Below, piece by piece: positions 46,874 through 60,674 of a stretch of 64,000 nt of DNA. Below the pieces are notes generated by a model. The model did not search any database. It was not told where the DNA came from and saw nothing but the letters and a program-made list of their open reading frames with translations. Both the position numbers and the translations under genes were made by a program. The stretch is from Physcomitrium patens. Taxonomy: Eukaryota; Streptophyta; Bryopsida; Funariales; Funariaceae. Every line of letters starts with the position of its first letter. Within the stretch, counting starts at the first letter, position 1. The DNA lies in contig NC_037264.1 in assembly GCF_000002425.4 (NCBI RefSeq), positions 14,696,808 through 14,760,807 on the forward strand, given 5' to 3'.

Positions 46874-48429
46874 ATCCTTTGTTTCATTGTCTTTACAATT
46901 GCATTGAATTGTATTTAATTTTCCAGGTATTTATATGGTAACATGTCTGATGTGAAATAACCACACATGATCTCAGTACTATCATGGCAAGTATTCTCAA
47001 AATACACCTCCATTTTGTTTGCAATGGCTAAAGCTTGGTGCTGTTTCTATCTAAAAATTGAAATTATGAGCCATATAGTATTTTATAACTACAATTGTTT
47101 ATTATGCACTTCTAAGATTGTAACATTAAATTTTAGAATTATATATTTGATAAGTATGCAACATAGAATTGTAATTTGAATCAACACAACATTGAATAAT
47201 AGATGTTTTGTTTTGATAGAATCTTCCTTTAGTTTTCAAACTTTTTACATTGTAATTGAAATATGAAGATTGAATCAAATAATTGTCAATTGAAATAGAA
47301 AAGCTTCTCTAATAATAATTACATATTATAATTGATACACCTATTATAAAAAAAATGTTATTAAAAAGCCGCACTTGAAAAAATGATTTGAAACTAAGAA
47401 AAGCATTTGGGCCTTTCATTCAAGGAGTCATCCCATAGATACTAGATTTTTTTCCATCATATTTAATATTTTAAGAAATAATACTTGACTCCATTGAAAA
47501 TCATATGGGCTAGGCAATTACATGGAAAAATCAGACAACTATTACAAACTTGTACAACCTATAATATTTGATTTATTCATGTTTGACAATATAATCAGCA
47601 CTTGCATCTTATCGTGCAGACATTTAAAAAAGGCACAATACAAGTTTTATGCATAAATCCATATAAAATTGATAGGAGCCTAGATTATTTCTTTTCCAAG
47701 GTAAAGTTGTAGAATGTAAAGAAAGGCATGAAGAGCTCTCCTTGAGGCTACCAATGAGATCCATCAAGAACATGAGAGGCATGGAAGGCTGTAAAAGAGA
47801 GACTAATCTTCTTTTCTATTATATCATTCTATTTATTGCTTTGCCATTAGTATTATGTATTTCTTGAAGTATTTTTAATTAAACTATAAATAAAGCTTTG
47901 TTGTATTTGAACTAGTCAAAAATTAAATATTTTTATTATATTTTCTTGGCCTTAAAATAAATTGAACTTTCTATTCATTTATTCTAAGAATTTAGTGTTA
48001 AACTTTTTGTTTGAGGTATAACATATAGTGATGAAGGTTGCAAAATGTGGAGCAAATTTGAATATTCACTTTGATTCAATTTTGGCTACTTTGGAAGGTC
48101 CTTAATAATTAACAAATTTTAAAGATGGGAGAATTAATTTCCAACAATACTAACAATACATATAATGAATTTCATTTTAGAGCTAGGATTCAAATCTAGT
48201 TTCTTGATAAAGCTCTAATGTGTTGAATTGGAGCCTTAGGATTATTAGTTGGTCATGTCTTACTTTTACCAAGGTGAGAAAATTAGTAACATATACAAAT
48301 AAGAATTGGACAAGCTTTCCATCTTTTGTGTAGAACCTTCAAATAAAGAGGGTTCTTGTTGACTCCTATACACAACACTTTAATGAAACGATCAAAGAAA
48401 TCTACATGAATGCCTTAACAATTTTTGAT

Positions 48430-48708
48430 GAATGAATTGAATATATATTAGAATGAGATAAGAATAATTAGAAGTAATGAGCATACATTTACAAAATATA
48501 TACACACACATATACACATAAGAGAATAAATAAAAAGAGAAAGATCTTTTAAAAAACTTTATATTGATGTGGTTGTTTCACTTGTATATAAAGAGGAGAG
48601 AAGATAAAAAATTTCTCCATATTATATTTTAAATATTATAGCTATAGTATTTACTATAAGTGTAATAAATATTATGGAGAGTGCCAACTACATTTAATAC
48701 TCTCAAGA
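48430..48708 (-). repeat. copia 3' LTR (partial)
   Basis: It matches 54640-54900 with many differences (shared words include tagaagtaatgag, acaaaatatatacac and tattgatgtggttgt). The upper end corresponds to TGTTGAAAG of the other copy. Confidence 0.6.
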
Positions 48709-48962
48709 CTCCTCTTTGCTTGTCATAATATTTATATAACATAAAATTTGTGTAGAATTATGATTTATATTTTTTTGTAATCTTGCAAGATCAACATTGC
48801 TTCTTCATTAAAACCTTATCTAAAAAAACCTTACTATATTCAAGAATAAAAACCATATATGAAAAAAAAACAATACAATATCATTTTTATTAATTATTTA
48901 AAGAATTCATTAACTTTTTTGCTTAAAAAAAAAAGTCGCCACATACCAATGCTATAAATAAC

Positions 48963-50750
48963 TTACCAATGGTTGAAAAAAGAAAAAGTTTTGGTAAAGA
49001 AATTAGTAAGGTTATTTGTAGATTCAATTTTCTTGATCTTAAGTGCTTGATCAATAATCAAAACATAGATATAATTAAAATATTTTAGATCAATATGCTT
49101 TGTCATATTATTTTTAATGAAACTAACTTGCATCCTTGCAATATAAGTACTATTGTCTTGATGCAAAATAGTTGGAGAATCATCATATGAAAGTCCATAG
49201 GTTTTTTGAATGAATTTATCAATTGATCACAATTAAATACATTTCCTAGATGCTTCATGTAAGACAATAATTTTTACATGGTTGGATAAAGTTGTAATTA
49301 TAATTTATTTTATTAATTTCTATGATATTATAATTCCATGTCTTAAGAATACATAGCCTGTTTGAAATGTGGCTAAGTATAAAAATACTCCAACTGCTGT
49401 AAGTTATGAATATTATTCTCCCAATATTTCTTTTTCTTCCATGCACAAACGATATGAATTATTACTATCATGACCATATTTAATCATTGGTATTGACAAT
49501 AGATAAGCATTAATCATATTGAATCTCCACAAGATTTGTCTAATATATGTTAGTTGGTAGAAAAAAATACTACCATTTGTGAGATGTTTAATTTGAAGAC
49601 CAATATAAAAAGTTATTTTTCTTAGCATTTTATCTCAAATTCAAAAATAAATAGATATATAGGAATAACACTTACAAATTTAGTATCAATTAGATTAAAA
49701 TCATCAATATATACAGTGATGATCACAAAACCGATTTTATCTTGTTTGATAAAAAAACAAAGAATTAATGGATCACTTACAAACTTATTTATAATTAGAT
49801 AAACTTGGACACGTTGATATTACATGCATCTATATTAATTTAGGCTATACACGGCCTTATGTAATTTAATACCATGATATCATCCTAGAGCAAGAGCATT
49901 TGGAGTTTTTATTTCCAAATTAGATAGATCTTTCATATAAATATCTATATCAAGAGAACCATATAGATATCTAATTACCACATTCATGAGATGGATTTCA
50001 AGAGTAGCATGGATTACCATTCTAATAATATACTAGAATATAATTGAATCCATGATTAAAAAATATGTAGATTCATAATCAATGCCAAAGAGTTGAATAA
50101 ATCCTTGAGCAATAAAATAAATTTTATAGTATTTTATTTGATCTTTAGCATCTTGTTTGTGTACCAATACCATCTTATACTCCACAAAACAAGATGTAAG
50201 AGTGTCTACAATTAAACAAAAGACTTTCTTCTTATTCAAAGAGATATACTCTTCTCCGATGGTATTTATTGATTTTAACCATGTAGAGTCATGCATTGCT
50301 TCTTTGATGGTTTGAGGTTCAAGATCTTCTTCCTTATAAGAAAGAACTTTTATAATTATGCATGTAAATGATTCATCTATTGTAATAGATGGTCTATTCT
50401 AAATATTATTTGTAGAACAATATAGAATAAATAATTTTATATTCAAATTAATTTTATTCCTCTTAATATGAATATTTTCTATTGCATGAGGTGAAGATAT
50501 AATTTGTATAGACATACCATCATTAATTGATGGTCTTGTAGGTTTAGTAGGAATTTTTACAGAAATAATATTAAAATCAATGCATATTATAGCCTTCTTC
50601 TTACGTACTTGCCTATTTGGTCCACAAGTCATTTTAGTTTTTGATGTTATAACCTGAGGTATATTAGTAATATACTTTTCATACTTGGATTCCAATACTA
50701 GTAATATACTTTTCAATGATATGTTATTGAGGTTCTAGTATTAGAATCTA
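48963..50750 (-). pseudogene. copia RT and RNase H
   Basis: On the minus strand the order is: a linker with KYITNIPQVIT (50716 down), RT start DSTWLKSINTIGEEYIS (50296), FIAQGFIQLFGIDYESTY, catalytic VYIDDFNLI (codons at about 49700-49711), FYIGLQIKHLTNGSIFF and FNMINAYLLSIPMIKYG (49628-49413). RNase H ends with TKHIDLKYFN and STNNLTNFFTKTFSF (49166-48963), matching the copia ending TKHID...LADILTKPL from general knowledge. Many stops separate the pieces. Confidence 0.85.
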
Positions 50751-50999
50751 AGTACAACAATCAAATACTAGTAGGTGAAATATGCTAGGACCATAACTTA
50801 ATATAAATTCTTGTGGTGTAATAATTTAAGAAAAAGAAAGAAAGAGGTTTATTAATGTTGGAGTATACAAAATTGCATGATTTTATATAGATGCAAGTAA
50901 ATTTGGCTGAAGAAGGAGTGGTTGGATAATAAATAGTGTAAAATTTATAAATACATGTGTAAGTTTATTTTGAACATGTTCATATAGAATACAATATGT

Positions 51000-52530
51000 C
51001 AACTCAATTCTTGTTGTAATATAATAGTTTTCAAAAGAATTTCATGCAAATTTTTTTGCATTATCTACACCTGATGTTTTGATAAGATAATGAAGAAAAT
51101 GTATCTAAAAAAAAAAAGTATTGATATAAGATTGGCAAACACCATGTTTTAAGTTGATAATAATGAAACATTTGATAATTTGTCTGATACATCAACAAAG
51201 ATCAAAAAAATAAAAAAATGATTCAAATATTGAATTAATAGGACCACAAATATTACCATACAAATTTTTAAGCATTGGTGATAACTCTCATAGAAGTTTT
51301 CAAATTAAAGGCCAAGCAATCATCTTGTCTTGCATATATGCACAATATAATCCATAGAATCTACATCTATAGATTTTAAATTATGTCCAATTATACATAG
51401 AATTATCTTCTAAAATAATGTGGATCTTAGATATTCCAATCATCCATGCTACAAAGAAATACGGCTCTTTGTGATAAACAATGTAAAATTAAATATAATA
51501 GAAGGCCATATAATAATCCGGTATAAACCATTTATTATAACAAAGGCTTTCTTAATAAATTTATGATTTTGTGCAAGAATCAAAACCTCTTGCCTATCTA
51601 AAATGGTAGTTAAGAGGTGATAACCATTAGAACACACATCTTAGTAGCTGATCAAATTCCAAAGTGTTGAGGGTATAGATATTACTTGTTAATATTTTAT
51701 AATAGAGCTAGCAGGTAATTTTACTATTAATGTTTTCTTCTCAAAATAAAACATATTTTCTTAAGCCGTGGTCATCAAATTTTTAATTTGCTAAATTAAA
51801 TATTTTTTAGTAAAAAATTATTTATTCCATAGGATAGTATGTATTATTGTGGAATCAATGAATGCATCATTTAGCTCATTATTAGAGGTTTTCTCATTCA
51901 TATAAGCCTCTAAATCACCAATACCAATTGAGTCTATAGATGCATCTATGGTATAAAGTTTATAAGCTTCAACTTGAAGTTTCTTATTTTCTTAGAATAT
52001 TTTAACAATATATTGTGAAGTACAACAAGCATTTATTAAATGTCCAACTATGCCACATTTATAGTAAGAATGCATCTTTAATTTTTGTTTTCTACTGTAA
52101 TTAGTGGTAGAATATTTATTCTTTCCATAAAGATGGAAATAGTTATGACCATGATTGTCTTAGTACTTATGAATATCTTTATCTTATTTATATAATTGAT
52201 TTTTAGCCTTTGAAATATTAAGTGCATGAGATTCTAAACTGTGGTTTCAACATGATGAGCTTCTGTATTATGAAAAAGTCATTCATTTTGTTTCTCCACA
52301 AGAAGTAGATAGGACATGAAATCAAGATGATTTTGAAATTTTATGTTTTTATATTTTTATACAAGCACAGTAGATGGGAGAAGAAATGTAGAGAGAGTTT
52401 TTTCAATCATTTCTTCTTGAGAGATGCTTTGTCTACAAAACCATAATTACAAGATAATACGATATCTTTCATTGTTAAAAATATTTAAATTTTTGAAAAT
52501 CCAAGACACCTAAATGTGTCCAAATCATGA
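51000..52530 (-). pseudogene. copia gag C-terminus and integrase region, heavily decayed
   Basis: A zinc-knuckle remnant is readable near 52025-52075 on the minus strand (YYKCGIVGHLINAC), with the first Cys lost. The integrase that should follow at 51000-51900 could not be traced convincingly; only short pieces such as 51637-51449 are open. Confidence 0.5.
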
Positions 52531-53482
52531 TGTTGTTTAATGTGATTTGCAATTTGAAAATATATGACATATCTACATGTAGAAAGCTTAGTTTTAACTT
52601 ATTGGCTCAGTTCTAATAAGTAATTTATTCTACCTTTAACTTATATACAAATTATTGGCTCTCAAAACTTCTTTACTTTATATAAAATACTCAAATTATA
52701 GCAAAATCTCTCAAAACCTATTTTTTCCGTGAAAGATTTTTTCTTCTTATACTTAAGAAATGTCTTGCACTTTAGAAATTCATATATCTTGATTCAAGTG
52801 TATAATTTTTTCGAAATTTTTACATATTTTAGCACTTACTCTTAAATTTTATCACAAAAAAAATTAACTATAAATTCATTACGGATCTTTTAAAATCTTA
52901 GAAATCCTAGCACATGATCTAAATCCTAATCTATAAGCATTTGAGTACTATTTTCTTTATATCTTGAAAATCCAAGATTCAAATACCACAAAATTCATGC
53001 AAAAAGTTTATCAACATGAGTATATATATTTTTAGAAAATTTGAGCCAAAATCTTGTCAAATTGCTTAAAATATAGTTCAAAATACAACCACTAGCAAAT
53101 CAGCTTACTTACTATCCTTAGATTTAAAGCACTAACTTCAACTTCCAATATCTCCTTCATTCCAACTTAGAATTCATCAAAAAGAGTAGACAAAAAAATG
53201 CTCTCTCCAACTTTGGTTACCAATCCCTCATTGCTTTCCGTTTGCATGCATTATATTCAAAAAAGAGATAGTAGATACAAAAACATCATCTTAACTTTGA
53301 GCACCATATCTCTTTTATATAAACTCCAAATCACACAAAATTTATACCAAAATCCTAGTAAAAAATCTAAACTTATTCCATTCATTTATGTGAAGAAAAT
53401 CTCTATTCTTATTGGCCAAAAATCTCCATTCATCCATATAGATGTCCTAACTCCTCTTTTTGCTACCAAGATCCCTTTTTAA
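52531..53482. repeat. repeat D, copy 2, inside copia gag
   Basis: Collinear with 39925-40954 from TGTTGTTTAATGTGATTTGC to gctaccaagatccc. It separates the gag start (53483-54194) from the gag end (below 52530), so it inserted after the copia element. Confidence 0.65.
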
Positions 53483-54194
53483 CTTTTTTTCTAATAAGAT
53501 TTACATAATATATATCCTAAAATTCAAATAAAAGAAAAAAAAAATAAGACTTCAAGGATCACCAATATCTAAAAAATTTGATTTTAAATATATAAAATTT
53601 ACTATCAACCAAAATCAATCTTAAAAGCTATTATCAAAAAAAATAAAGTTATATAAATTCTAATAATAGTTCTTTTAAACAACCTCCTTTCAAAGTAGTA
53701 TTCTAACTACATTCTACAATCAATTAAAATCTACTAACATAGCTCTTATTATATTATTTAGTAAATTATATATCAAACATATTAACACAATATTTTTACA
53801 TAGTTGCTAAACCACAACATGACAATATGTACATAAAAGGAAAATGGTCTTTTGATGATCAAACCTAGATTTAAGATTCTTTCAAAGCTTGGTTGAATCT
53901 TTTATTTTCAAGTATTGATGTTACAATATAAGTATAAGATGATGACAAAAGAAAAGAATTGTTTTCAAATAAATTGCAAGAAGAATGGAAGTACTCACAA
54001 TAGGAAATTCTTCAAAAAAAAATTGTATCCAAGACTTATTCTATAAATAAATTTTCTTTAATTATTTTTATCCATAATAGATAATTATTTCTATCAATAG
54101 CTAATGGTAAAAATAGAAGAGCTTAAAAATATTGGAATACAATGATAATAGTTGGAAACATAGTAGAGGTAGTTGAGGATGTTGAAGCACTCAT
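53483..54194 (-). pseudogene. copia gag N-terminus
   Basis: The minus-strand ATG at 54194 begins MSASTSSTTSTMFPT and continues, after one stop, with LAIDRNNYLLWIKIIKE, the L..NY..W word that opens copia gag proteins. The frame decays further on and is cut by repeat D. Confidence 0.7.
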
Positions 54195-54639
54195 TATAAG
54201 TAAATCTATGAAGAAAATACAAGATCAAGTAGAAAAGATTAACTAAATTACATCTTAAAATATAAAGTTAAATAAAATGATAAATTTAAACTTGAAATCA
54301 AAAATATTAAAGAGTTAATAATGGATTACGGCAGCAATAACAAAGAACAAATGAAAAATGGCAATGGGAGAAGGAAGACAGCAGAGAGTGATAGCAAACA
54401 ATGACAACTGCAGATAATGATGGCAATTCTAATTGCTTATGGCAGAGCACAATAGTGAGTAGCAGTTTGGTGGCAGGATCATGAAGGTAGACAAGAGCAG
54501 TAGTAGTAGGTAGGCACGACAATAGAATATAAGGAAAGAAAAAAAAAACAAAGAGAAGGCAAAAGATAAGGTGTACACAAATTTTTAAGAATAAAAAATA
54601 GTATATATAATTGATAATGTTGATTACGTATTGAAGATT

Positions 54640-54900
54640 TTTTAAAGAGATATAAGAGTAGCTAGAAGTAATGAGTATATATACAAAATATATACATACA
54701 CTCAAATAAGAGAGTATATAAAAGGACAAAGAGCTTCTAAAAATACTATGTATTGATGTAGTTGTCTCACTTATATACAAAGAGAAGGAGAGAAGATAAA
54801 CGATTTTTCTCTACTACATTCTAAATATTATAGCTACAATATTTACCGTAACCACAGTGAATGTTATAGAGAGTACTACCTACATTAAATGCTTTCAACA
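54640..54900 (-). repeat. copia 5' LTR (part)
   Basis: The minus strand starts TGTTGAAAGCATTTAATG at 54900 and aligns with 48430-48708. Sequence down to about 54310 with a different, C-rich character on the minus strand may belong to the LTR or leader. Confidence 0.6.
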
Positions 54901-57900
54901 AAATGCATGCACTATTTTTGATTACTACAAAGAAATTCAATTTTGAATATCAATGAATCTAAAGACAAAATTTCGTATTTATAGCTTTATTTTTAGCTTG
55001 CACATGTCTAAGGCAAAAGGCTTGAGCAAACTTGTCTTAAGTCATCACACCAATCTTATTGTTTAAATCTATAAATAATAATTGATGAATAATTTGTTGA
55101 TATTCATTCTTAAAATGGAATACATAATAGTTTATACCTAGTGTGAATGACATCATGTGCTAAAATATTTAAAATGTAAAAAATGAGAGAGGTTTATTTT
55201 TCACACAATATATTTTGGTAATAGAATTGATAGGTAGAAATGCATCCAATCCATGGTGAGTTATTATTTTAAATTATTTAATTAGTGGTGTAAAAAAATG
55301 AGAATGCCAAAGTATAAGGTATTAGGCTATGTAATGAGCAATTCCATGAATTTGCCACAACTGATCTTGTTGATTTGTTCAACAATTGATTTCTATAATA
55401 CAATAGAATTGGAAAAATTGATTAAAACTTTACAGTATCTGACAAGCAAAGCCTAGCGGTCATTCAAATGAATAGAAAGAATCCACAATCCATCATCATG
55501 TTCACCTTCAAAATAAGAAAAAAATTATCTGCTCTCAAGTAATGTAACCAACAAATGGTTGTCTATCCAATTAATAATAAGAATTCAACTAAGAGAATTA
55601 TTTTTGCTCAATTTTGTGAATCATTTAAAATTCTAATTTCCTATCTAATTTTTTTAACTAAAGCTATTGAATGAATTGATAATTAGATGACATAGCCAAA
55701 TTAGCTTATAGAATGTTTTTATAACCATGGAATGTAGTCTATTCCAAATTAGCATGGTTGAAATACATTCTTTTTTATCTTCTTGAAGAGATTGCATTTT
55801 GAGCTTACAAAATCAAATAAAAACTTTAATCACAAAGTCTACAAAAAGCTAAGCTTTTACTATTAGCAAAGAAAGACAAATATCTTACTAATAAATTCAT
55901 TGGCAAAGATATCATTTAATGAAAGTTATGTAAAAATTGCCTATACAATCCAAGATGGCCAGAGAAGAACAAGTATAATTTTTTTGATGAACAAAGATAA
56001 CAAGATGAAGACACACATATAAAAATTTCTAATAATAACCTCAAAGCTATTTTTTCAAAGTTTAGCTTTTTAGCTCTACTTGATAGCATAAGTTTGGCTT
56101 ACATGTTCTTAGAAGGCCAATTGGCTTCTAAAATTTGGAGCACAAATGACCAAACATGAGCAAATTGTCTTCCAACATCCTCAACTTTTAGTTTCAATTG
56201 AGTGCTCTTTAAGATGCATCCATTCATCCATCATTTGTGTACATATTAAATACAAAGCAACAATGAACCTAAAAAAATTTGACATAATTTTGTAACTTCA
56301 TTAGCAATGAAGTCAAACAATTATAAAAAAAGATAAAAAGAGAAGTTATAAAATATTATATATGATATATAGAAATGCATTTTTTAAATAGTCTAATAGT
56401 TTTAGAATTCAATTTTTTAAAATTTTAGTCAAGATTTCTAAATTTTCTTGATAAAATTATCATACAGGGACATTTTCATGTTTCTATCATCTTACAATTA
56501 TTTATATACATTATAGCAACAAATATGCAATCACATTCATTTAATGTTATAGTAAGATTAATAAATATAAAATTTGTGATGATTCTAATTGAAAGATTGA
56601 AGTATTAAGTATCCAAAAAAATATGATAGTAATTGAAGCACTTCTCATTAATTAAGTTAGAAGATTAAAAAATACGAAATGTATAGAATATGCAATAAAT
56701 TTTAAAGTAAAATATGTAAAAATATTAGTCAATATTTTAAAATAGAAATTAATATAAAGTATCTTCATCTTTATTTAATAATAGGTGGAACTAATAAGCA
56801 TAACTTTACAAACATTTTTACACACTCAATTTTAGTATCTATGAAAATTTATACAATAAAAAATTAAAAAAAGAAATATAAAACACCTTTTTTTTATAAA
56901 TATTGTTATTTGTATAAAATATCAAAAAAATATTATTAATTTTAAAAAATAATAATAATTGTTGTTAGAAAATTATAATAATAATATTCAAATATAAATT
57001 TATAAAAATATTTTTAAGTTTTATTTTTAAAACTTTAAAGATGATAAATATTATATTTAAATATTAAAATAAAACCTATAAAATATATTTATATGTTTAT
57101 ATATCTTATATATAATTTCATATACTTAAAATATATAATAAAAATTAAGTGTATATATGTAATTATTAAAAAATAAATTTTTATATTAGTATTTAATTTT
57201 TTAAAATATTATTGATTACTATTAATAATTTAATATTGGTTATTAGTATAATTCCAATAAGATAAAAATCCCTATTTTTAATATTAATTATTGATATTTA
57301 GGTTTTATATCATATATACTTAAACTAAACCACTCTATTACCTTTTAAATTTATGAAAGTTATTTCAATGAGTTTATGATATTTATTATCCTACTTTAAT
57401 TCCTTCTAATATTCTTTAATGATTAATAGAAATAAAAAAAATATTATGATAATATTTATAAAATCAAAGTAATTAACTTTTATTTAATTTTAATGTATGT
57501 CTTATTTTATTAAAAATTAGATTAAATTAAATTATCAAAAATTAAAATTTTATTCAATGAAGACCAAAAATTCATATTTTAGATTCTATAAAATAATTCT
57601 AAAGTCATAAATATTTTTTTTCAATCTATATAAATTCTAAAAATAAGAATTTTATTATTTTATATATTATTTAGATATTTATGTGAAATTTAATTGCTTA
57701 GGTTTGATGAAGAATGATATAATCTTTTACTTCTCTAGACTAAATATGAATGAAAAGATTTATGGTCGTTTGATACTTTTAGTCATTGGTACTATTGGTT
57801 ATATAAATTTTCTTACTAATACTTTCTAAAATGGTATTTTCTTGTATTTTAAGCTTATTTCATAGATATTTTTTATTTAAATTTTTTATAAATTGATAAA

Positions 57901-58958
57901 ATATAGTTATATAAGATATATAAATAAAATTTTATTATAAAATATTATAAAAGCTTATTGAAATAGATTAGTTATTCAAGTTTTTTTCTTTTTTTTTAAA
58001 ATTTTTAAATGTACAATACAAACTTCTTTTTAAAGTTTGTTTTTAGATATATTAAACTACAATATAATTTTTTTAGAGCTTAGATAATTTTTTTTAAACA
58101 ATTTGAAGTTCCAAGAATTTTTTATATTGCATTTTTATTTAAATTTATATAAGTAGATTGTTATTATGAATTAAAATAGATATTTTTTATGAATAATTAT
58201 TAAATAGAAAACTTGGTTATAATTTAAAGTTAAACAAAGATATAATTTTGATGACATCTTATTATTATCTTCTTCTTCTAGAACTTGTTTAATGTCAAAT
58301 TTTTTATAATGTCTTATTCTTATATAACCTTAGTATCAAAATTCAAATTGCATCTTTAGAAGAAGTAGAGTTTTATTGTTGTGTTGTATAAAATACTAAT
58401 CAATACCTTTTTTAATATGATGTTTTTGCTAAGCTTTAAATAAAAATATCCTTTATAAATATTTTTAGTAAAGAAACCTTGTACTTTTCAAAGAACTAAA
58501 CTAAAGAACCTTGCACTTTTAAGGATAATTAAAAGATATATTCAAAAAAATTGATCTAACATAGATTCTCCTCTTATAATACCATTATAAGAAACTATAA
58601 GAATGTTATAATAACCATGTAATTAGTCAAAATTTATATTTTTGTTTAACATAAGTAATTTTTATTTAAGCCAAGTACTTTTATAAAAAAATCTAAGAAC
58701 CTTTTAACTTTAGAATTCTAAATCCTATATTCTAAACCTTTGTAATTTTAATGTAGAAGACTTTCAAAAAATATTTATTTTAATTAAACATACATCAACG
58801 TTGTCTTTAGAGATCTGAACAACCACAATACATTTTCAAGTAAATAAAATATTTTCATAGGCATCGTAATATGTCCAAAACATTATATTACATATTTACG
58901 TCTTAATTAAAGCTTAAAATTTCTCAAAGTAAATATTCAAAAGTCATTTTAAAATCCA

Positions 58959-58997
<39 letters not shown>

Positions 58998-59160
58998 TAT
59001 ATATGTTTTTAATCAATTTCTTGTGATGCAATCATACTTCTTCACAACACACAACTTCAATTTTGTGTTAAAACAAGTATTTTAGAGTGTCGAGTAGCTT
59101 GTATGTGGACATACAGCTACTTCTCTAATACATATAAAGTGATACAGATGTATACTTCGT
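54901..59160. other. very AT-rich intergenic DNA
   Basis: No open frame of note, no LTR and no match to the elements of this window. The part 56300-58950 is dominated by A and T. A TA dinucleotide run lies at about 58967-59004. Confidence 0.6.
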
Positions 59161-59482
59161 GTATTGTCATTCGAAGACGGCCCGTATTAGCCATTGGTTA
59201 GACCTACGACCGTGAGGTGCTTTGGGCACAGTCGTCGGTAGCAGGAGTCGTCTCCATCTCTTTCGCGCGATGCGAAGTGCAATGGGACAGGGCAGCATTG
59301 GATCGGTGGCGAGGAACATCAACGAATGCGATATAGCACGACAAAAATTTCAAGGGTCTTCTATCTCAGGTTTTGTTGACAAGGTAGGAGCCCGAGTTGG
59401 ACCATTACGCACTGCCCGGAAGGGGGTACAGAGCAGGAACGTTGAAGGGATAGGGGTGCAGTAGAATTAAAAAGGTGGAGCC
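59161..59482 (+). promoter_or_regulatory. probable 5' leader/promoter region of the 81-residue protein gene
   Basis: At about 59160 the base composition changes sharply from AT-rich to GC-richer with many CpG sites (gaagacggcccg, ctttcgcgcgatgcg). The region lies directly upstream of ATG 59483. An 80-codon frame (59222-59464) is open but resembles nothing I know; it may be part of the leader. No clear TATA box was identified close to the ATG. Confidence 0.4.
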
Positions 59483-60674
59483 ATGCTTCGAGTGCGTGCA
59501 ATGTCCTTCTTCACGGGGTTCGCAGTGGCTTCGGGCATTGCCATGTTCCAGCTGCAGAGGGATGTGTGGGGCAGCCACCACAATCTCTCCGATGAGGTGA
59601 GTAATTCCCTCATTTGCCCGTTGTGATTATTCCATCCGATGTGTTGGTTGTTGGGTACTTGCTCTTATAGATCTGTAGCGCATGACAGTCACGAAAATAT
59701 GTAGTCGCTGAAGCTTATAAAGCTTAGACCCTCTCCCGTTCTGGGCATTGCCAATAAAATTGTTCGCGTAGTCTGAACGGGTACAGTGACTGGGTTCGAT
59801 CAAGAAATAGGACGAGCGGAGATTCTAGGAAGCTCTGATTTGTTCGTGAGTATGGCATTAGAGTTGTGATGAGAAATATATAATTCAAACTCTTCTCTGG
59901 TTTTATTCCCAATTTCAAAATCTTTCTTAGAGGGATATTTCTTACTTTTGCGTTTTGTTGCTGTCGTCGACCGTGGTCTTCCAAATGTTGGACAGCTTAC
60001 TTATGATGTTATATCTTGATTTTTTGACAATTGCCAAGTTAGGGTTTGTATGCTTTTTTCCTTGGAAGAAGTATCCGTCGCATAGAGGCATGAAGTAAAT
60101 CTTACTGTCCTTTTGTGCTTTCGACTTTTGTTTGTGAGAAGTTCAATTAGCAAATTGTAGCATTCTCAGAGGTCTACACACCACGATCTCAAAAGAAGCT
60201 TGTAATAAAGAAATACGCGGATTCGATCTTCTCAGATTGCACCAGCAGGACTGTGCAGCAGTAATAACTAGCAATTTCGTTTCCCCTTGTTTGTTACATT
60301 TTAAATATGGTGTTTTGTCAAGACAAGTCTGTTTTTAAGAACAGCTTAAGGTTTAACAATAGTTTTAAGATGTTTAGAGTTGATTTCCTTTACGAATTGA
60401 TGGGTTTTTGATTACAGACAATTCTGCGAATGATTGTAGTTCAGAACTCACCTTTACCTTGGCCTTACTACCTATCATCTGAAAACTGCCGAACTGTAAC
60501 TCACACTTCAAAGTCGTGTATCCTCAATTCTGTTCTGTGCAGGCAGAGGAACATTTTTCACAATTGGAGAAACGGATACAACAACTTGAAAGTGCGGCTG
60601 GTAGTGGGGCCGGTTCTTCTCGACCTCACCTGGTTACCTCTTTACCAGTACCTCCGTGTAACGTGATGATTTAG
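59483..60674 (+). CDS. small membrane protein with coiled coil, unknown function (two exons)
   Basis: Exon 1 is 59483-59596 (38 codons, donor GAG/gtgagt) and exon 2 is 60543-60674 (43 codons plus TAG, acceptor tgtgcag/GCA), phase 0, giving 81 residues. Residues about 7-24 (MSFFTGFAVASGIAMFQL) form one hydrophobic segment, suggesting a membrane anchor or signal-anchor. Residues 37-55 (DEAEEHFSQLEKRIQQLES) look like a short coiled coil. A Gly/Ser-rich linker and a tail ending PPCNVMI follow. The start is the first in-frame Met of the exon. It looks like a small conserved plant protein with a membrane-plus-coil layout, but I cannot name it. Both splice sites and the whole frame are intact, so it is probably functional. 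Confidence 0.7.

Larger units (their letters stand above)
43545..48429. other. AT-rich intergenic DNA, largely unassigned
   Basis: The stretch holds the AAAAC microsatellite, a T tract and several short frames on the minus strand (43806-44048, 44226-44513, 45862-46083). None carries a domain I recognise and none is supported by a second copy here. No LTR could be defined. Confidence 0.4.
48430..54900 (-). mobile_element. degenerate Ty1/copia element
   Basis: Related repeats at 48430-48708 and 54640-54900 flank minus-strand copia sequence: gag start near 54194, zinc-knuckle remnant near 52050, RT and RNase H at 48960-50750. The gag-RT order and RT wording (VYIDDFNLI, LVAQGF-like IAQGFIQLFGIDYE) are of the copia type. 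Repeat D (52531-53482) is inserted in gag. The terminal repeats could be aligned only over about 270 bases, so the exact ends are uncertain. Confidence 0.75.

Noticed and set aside
54307-54780. 157-codon minus-strand open frame rich in Ser, Tyr, Leu and Phe
   Set aside because: It spans the copia 5' LTR and leader; its length follows from pyrimidine-rich LTR sequence and it resembles no protein.
59222-59464. 80-codon frame upstream of the small membrane protein gene as a separate gene
   Set aside because: It is open and GC-rich but has no recognisable domain; it more likely belongs to the leader or promoter region.
60430-60666. 78-codon plus-strand frame overlapping exon 2 of the small membrane protein gene
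   Set aside because: It is in another frame than the spliced CDS; splice sites, phase and the coiled-coil pattern favour the frame starting at 60543.
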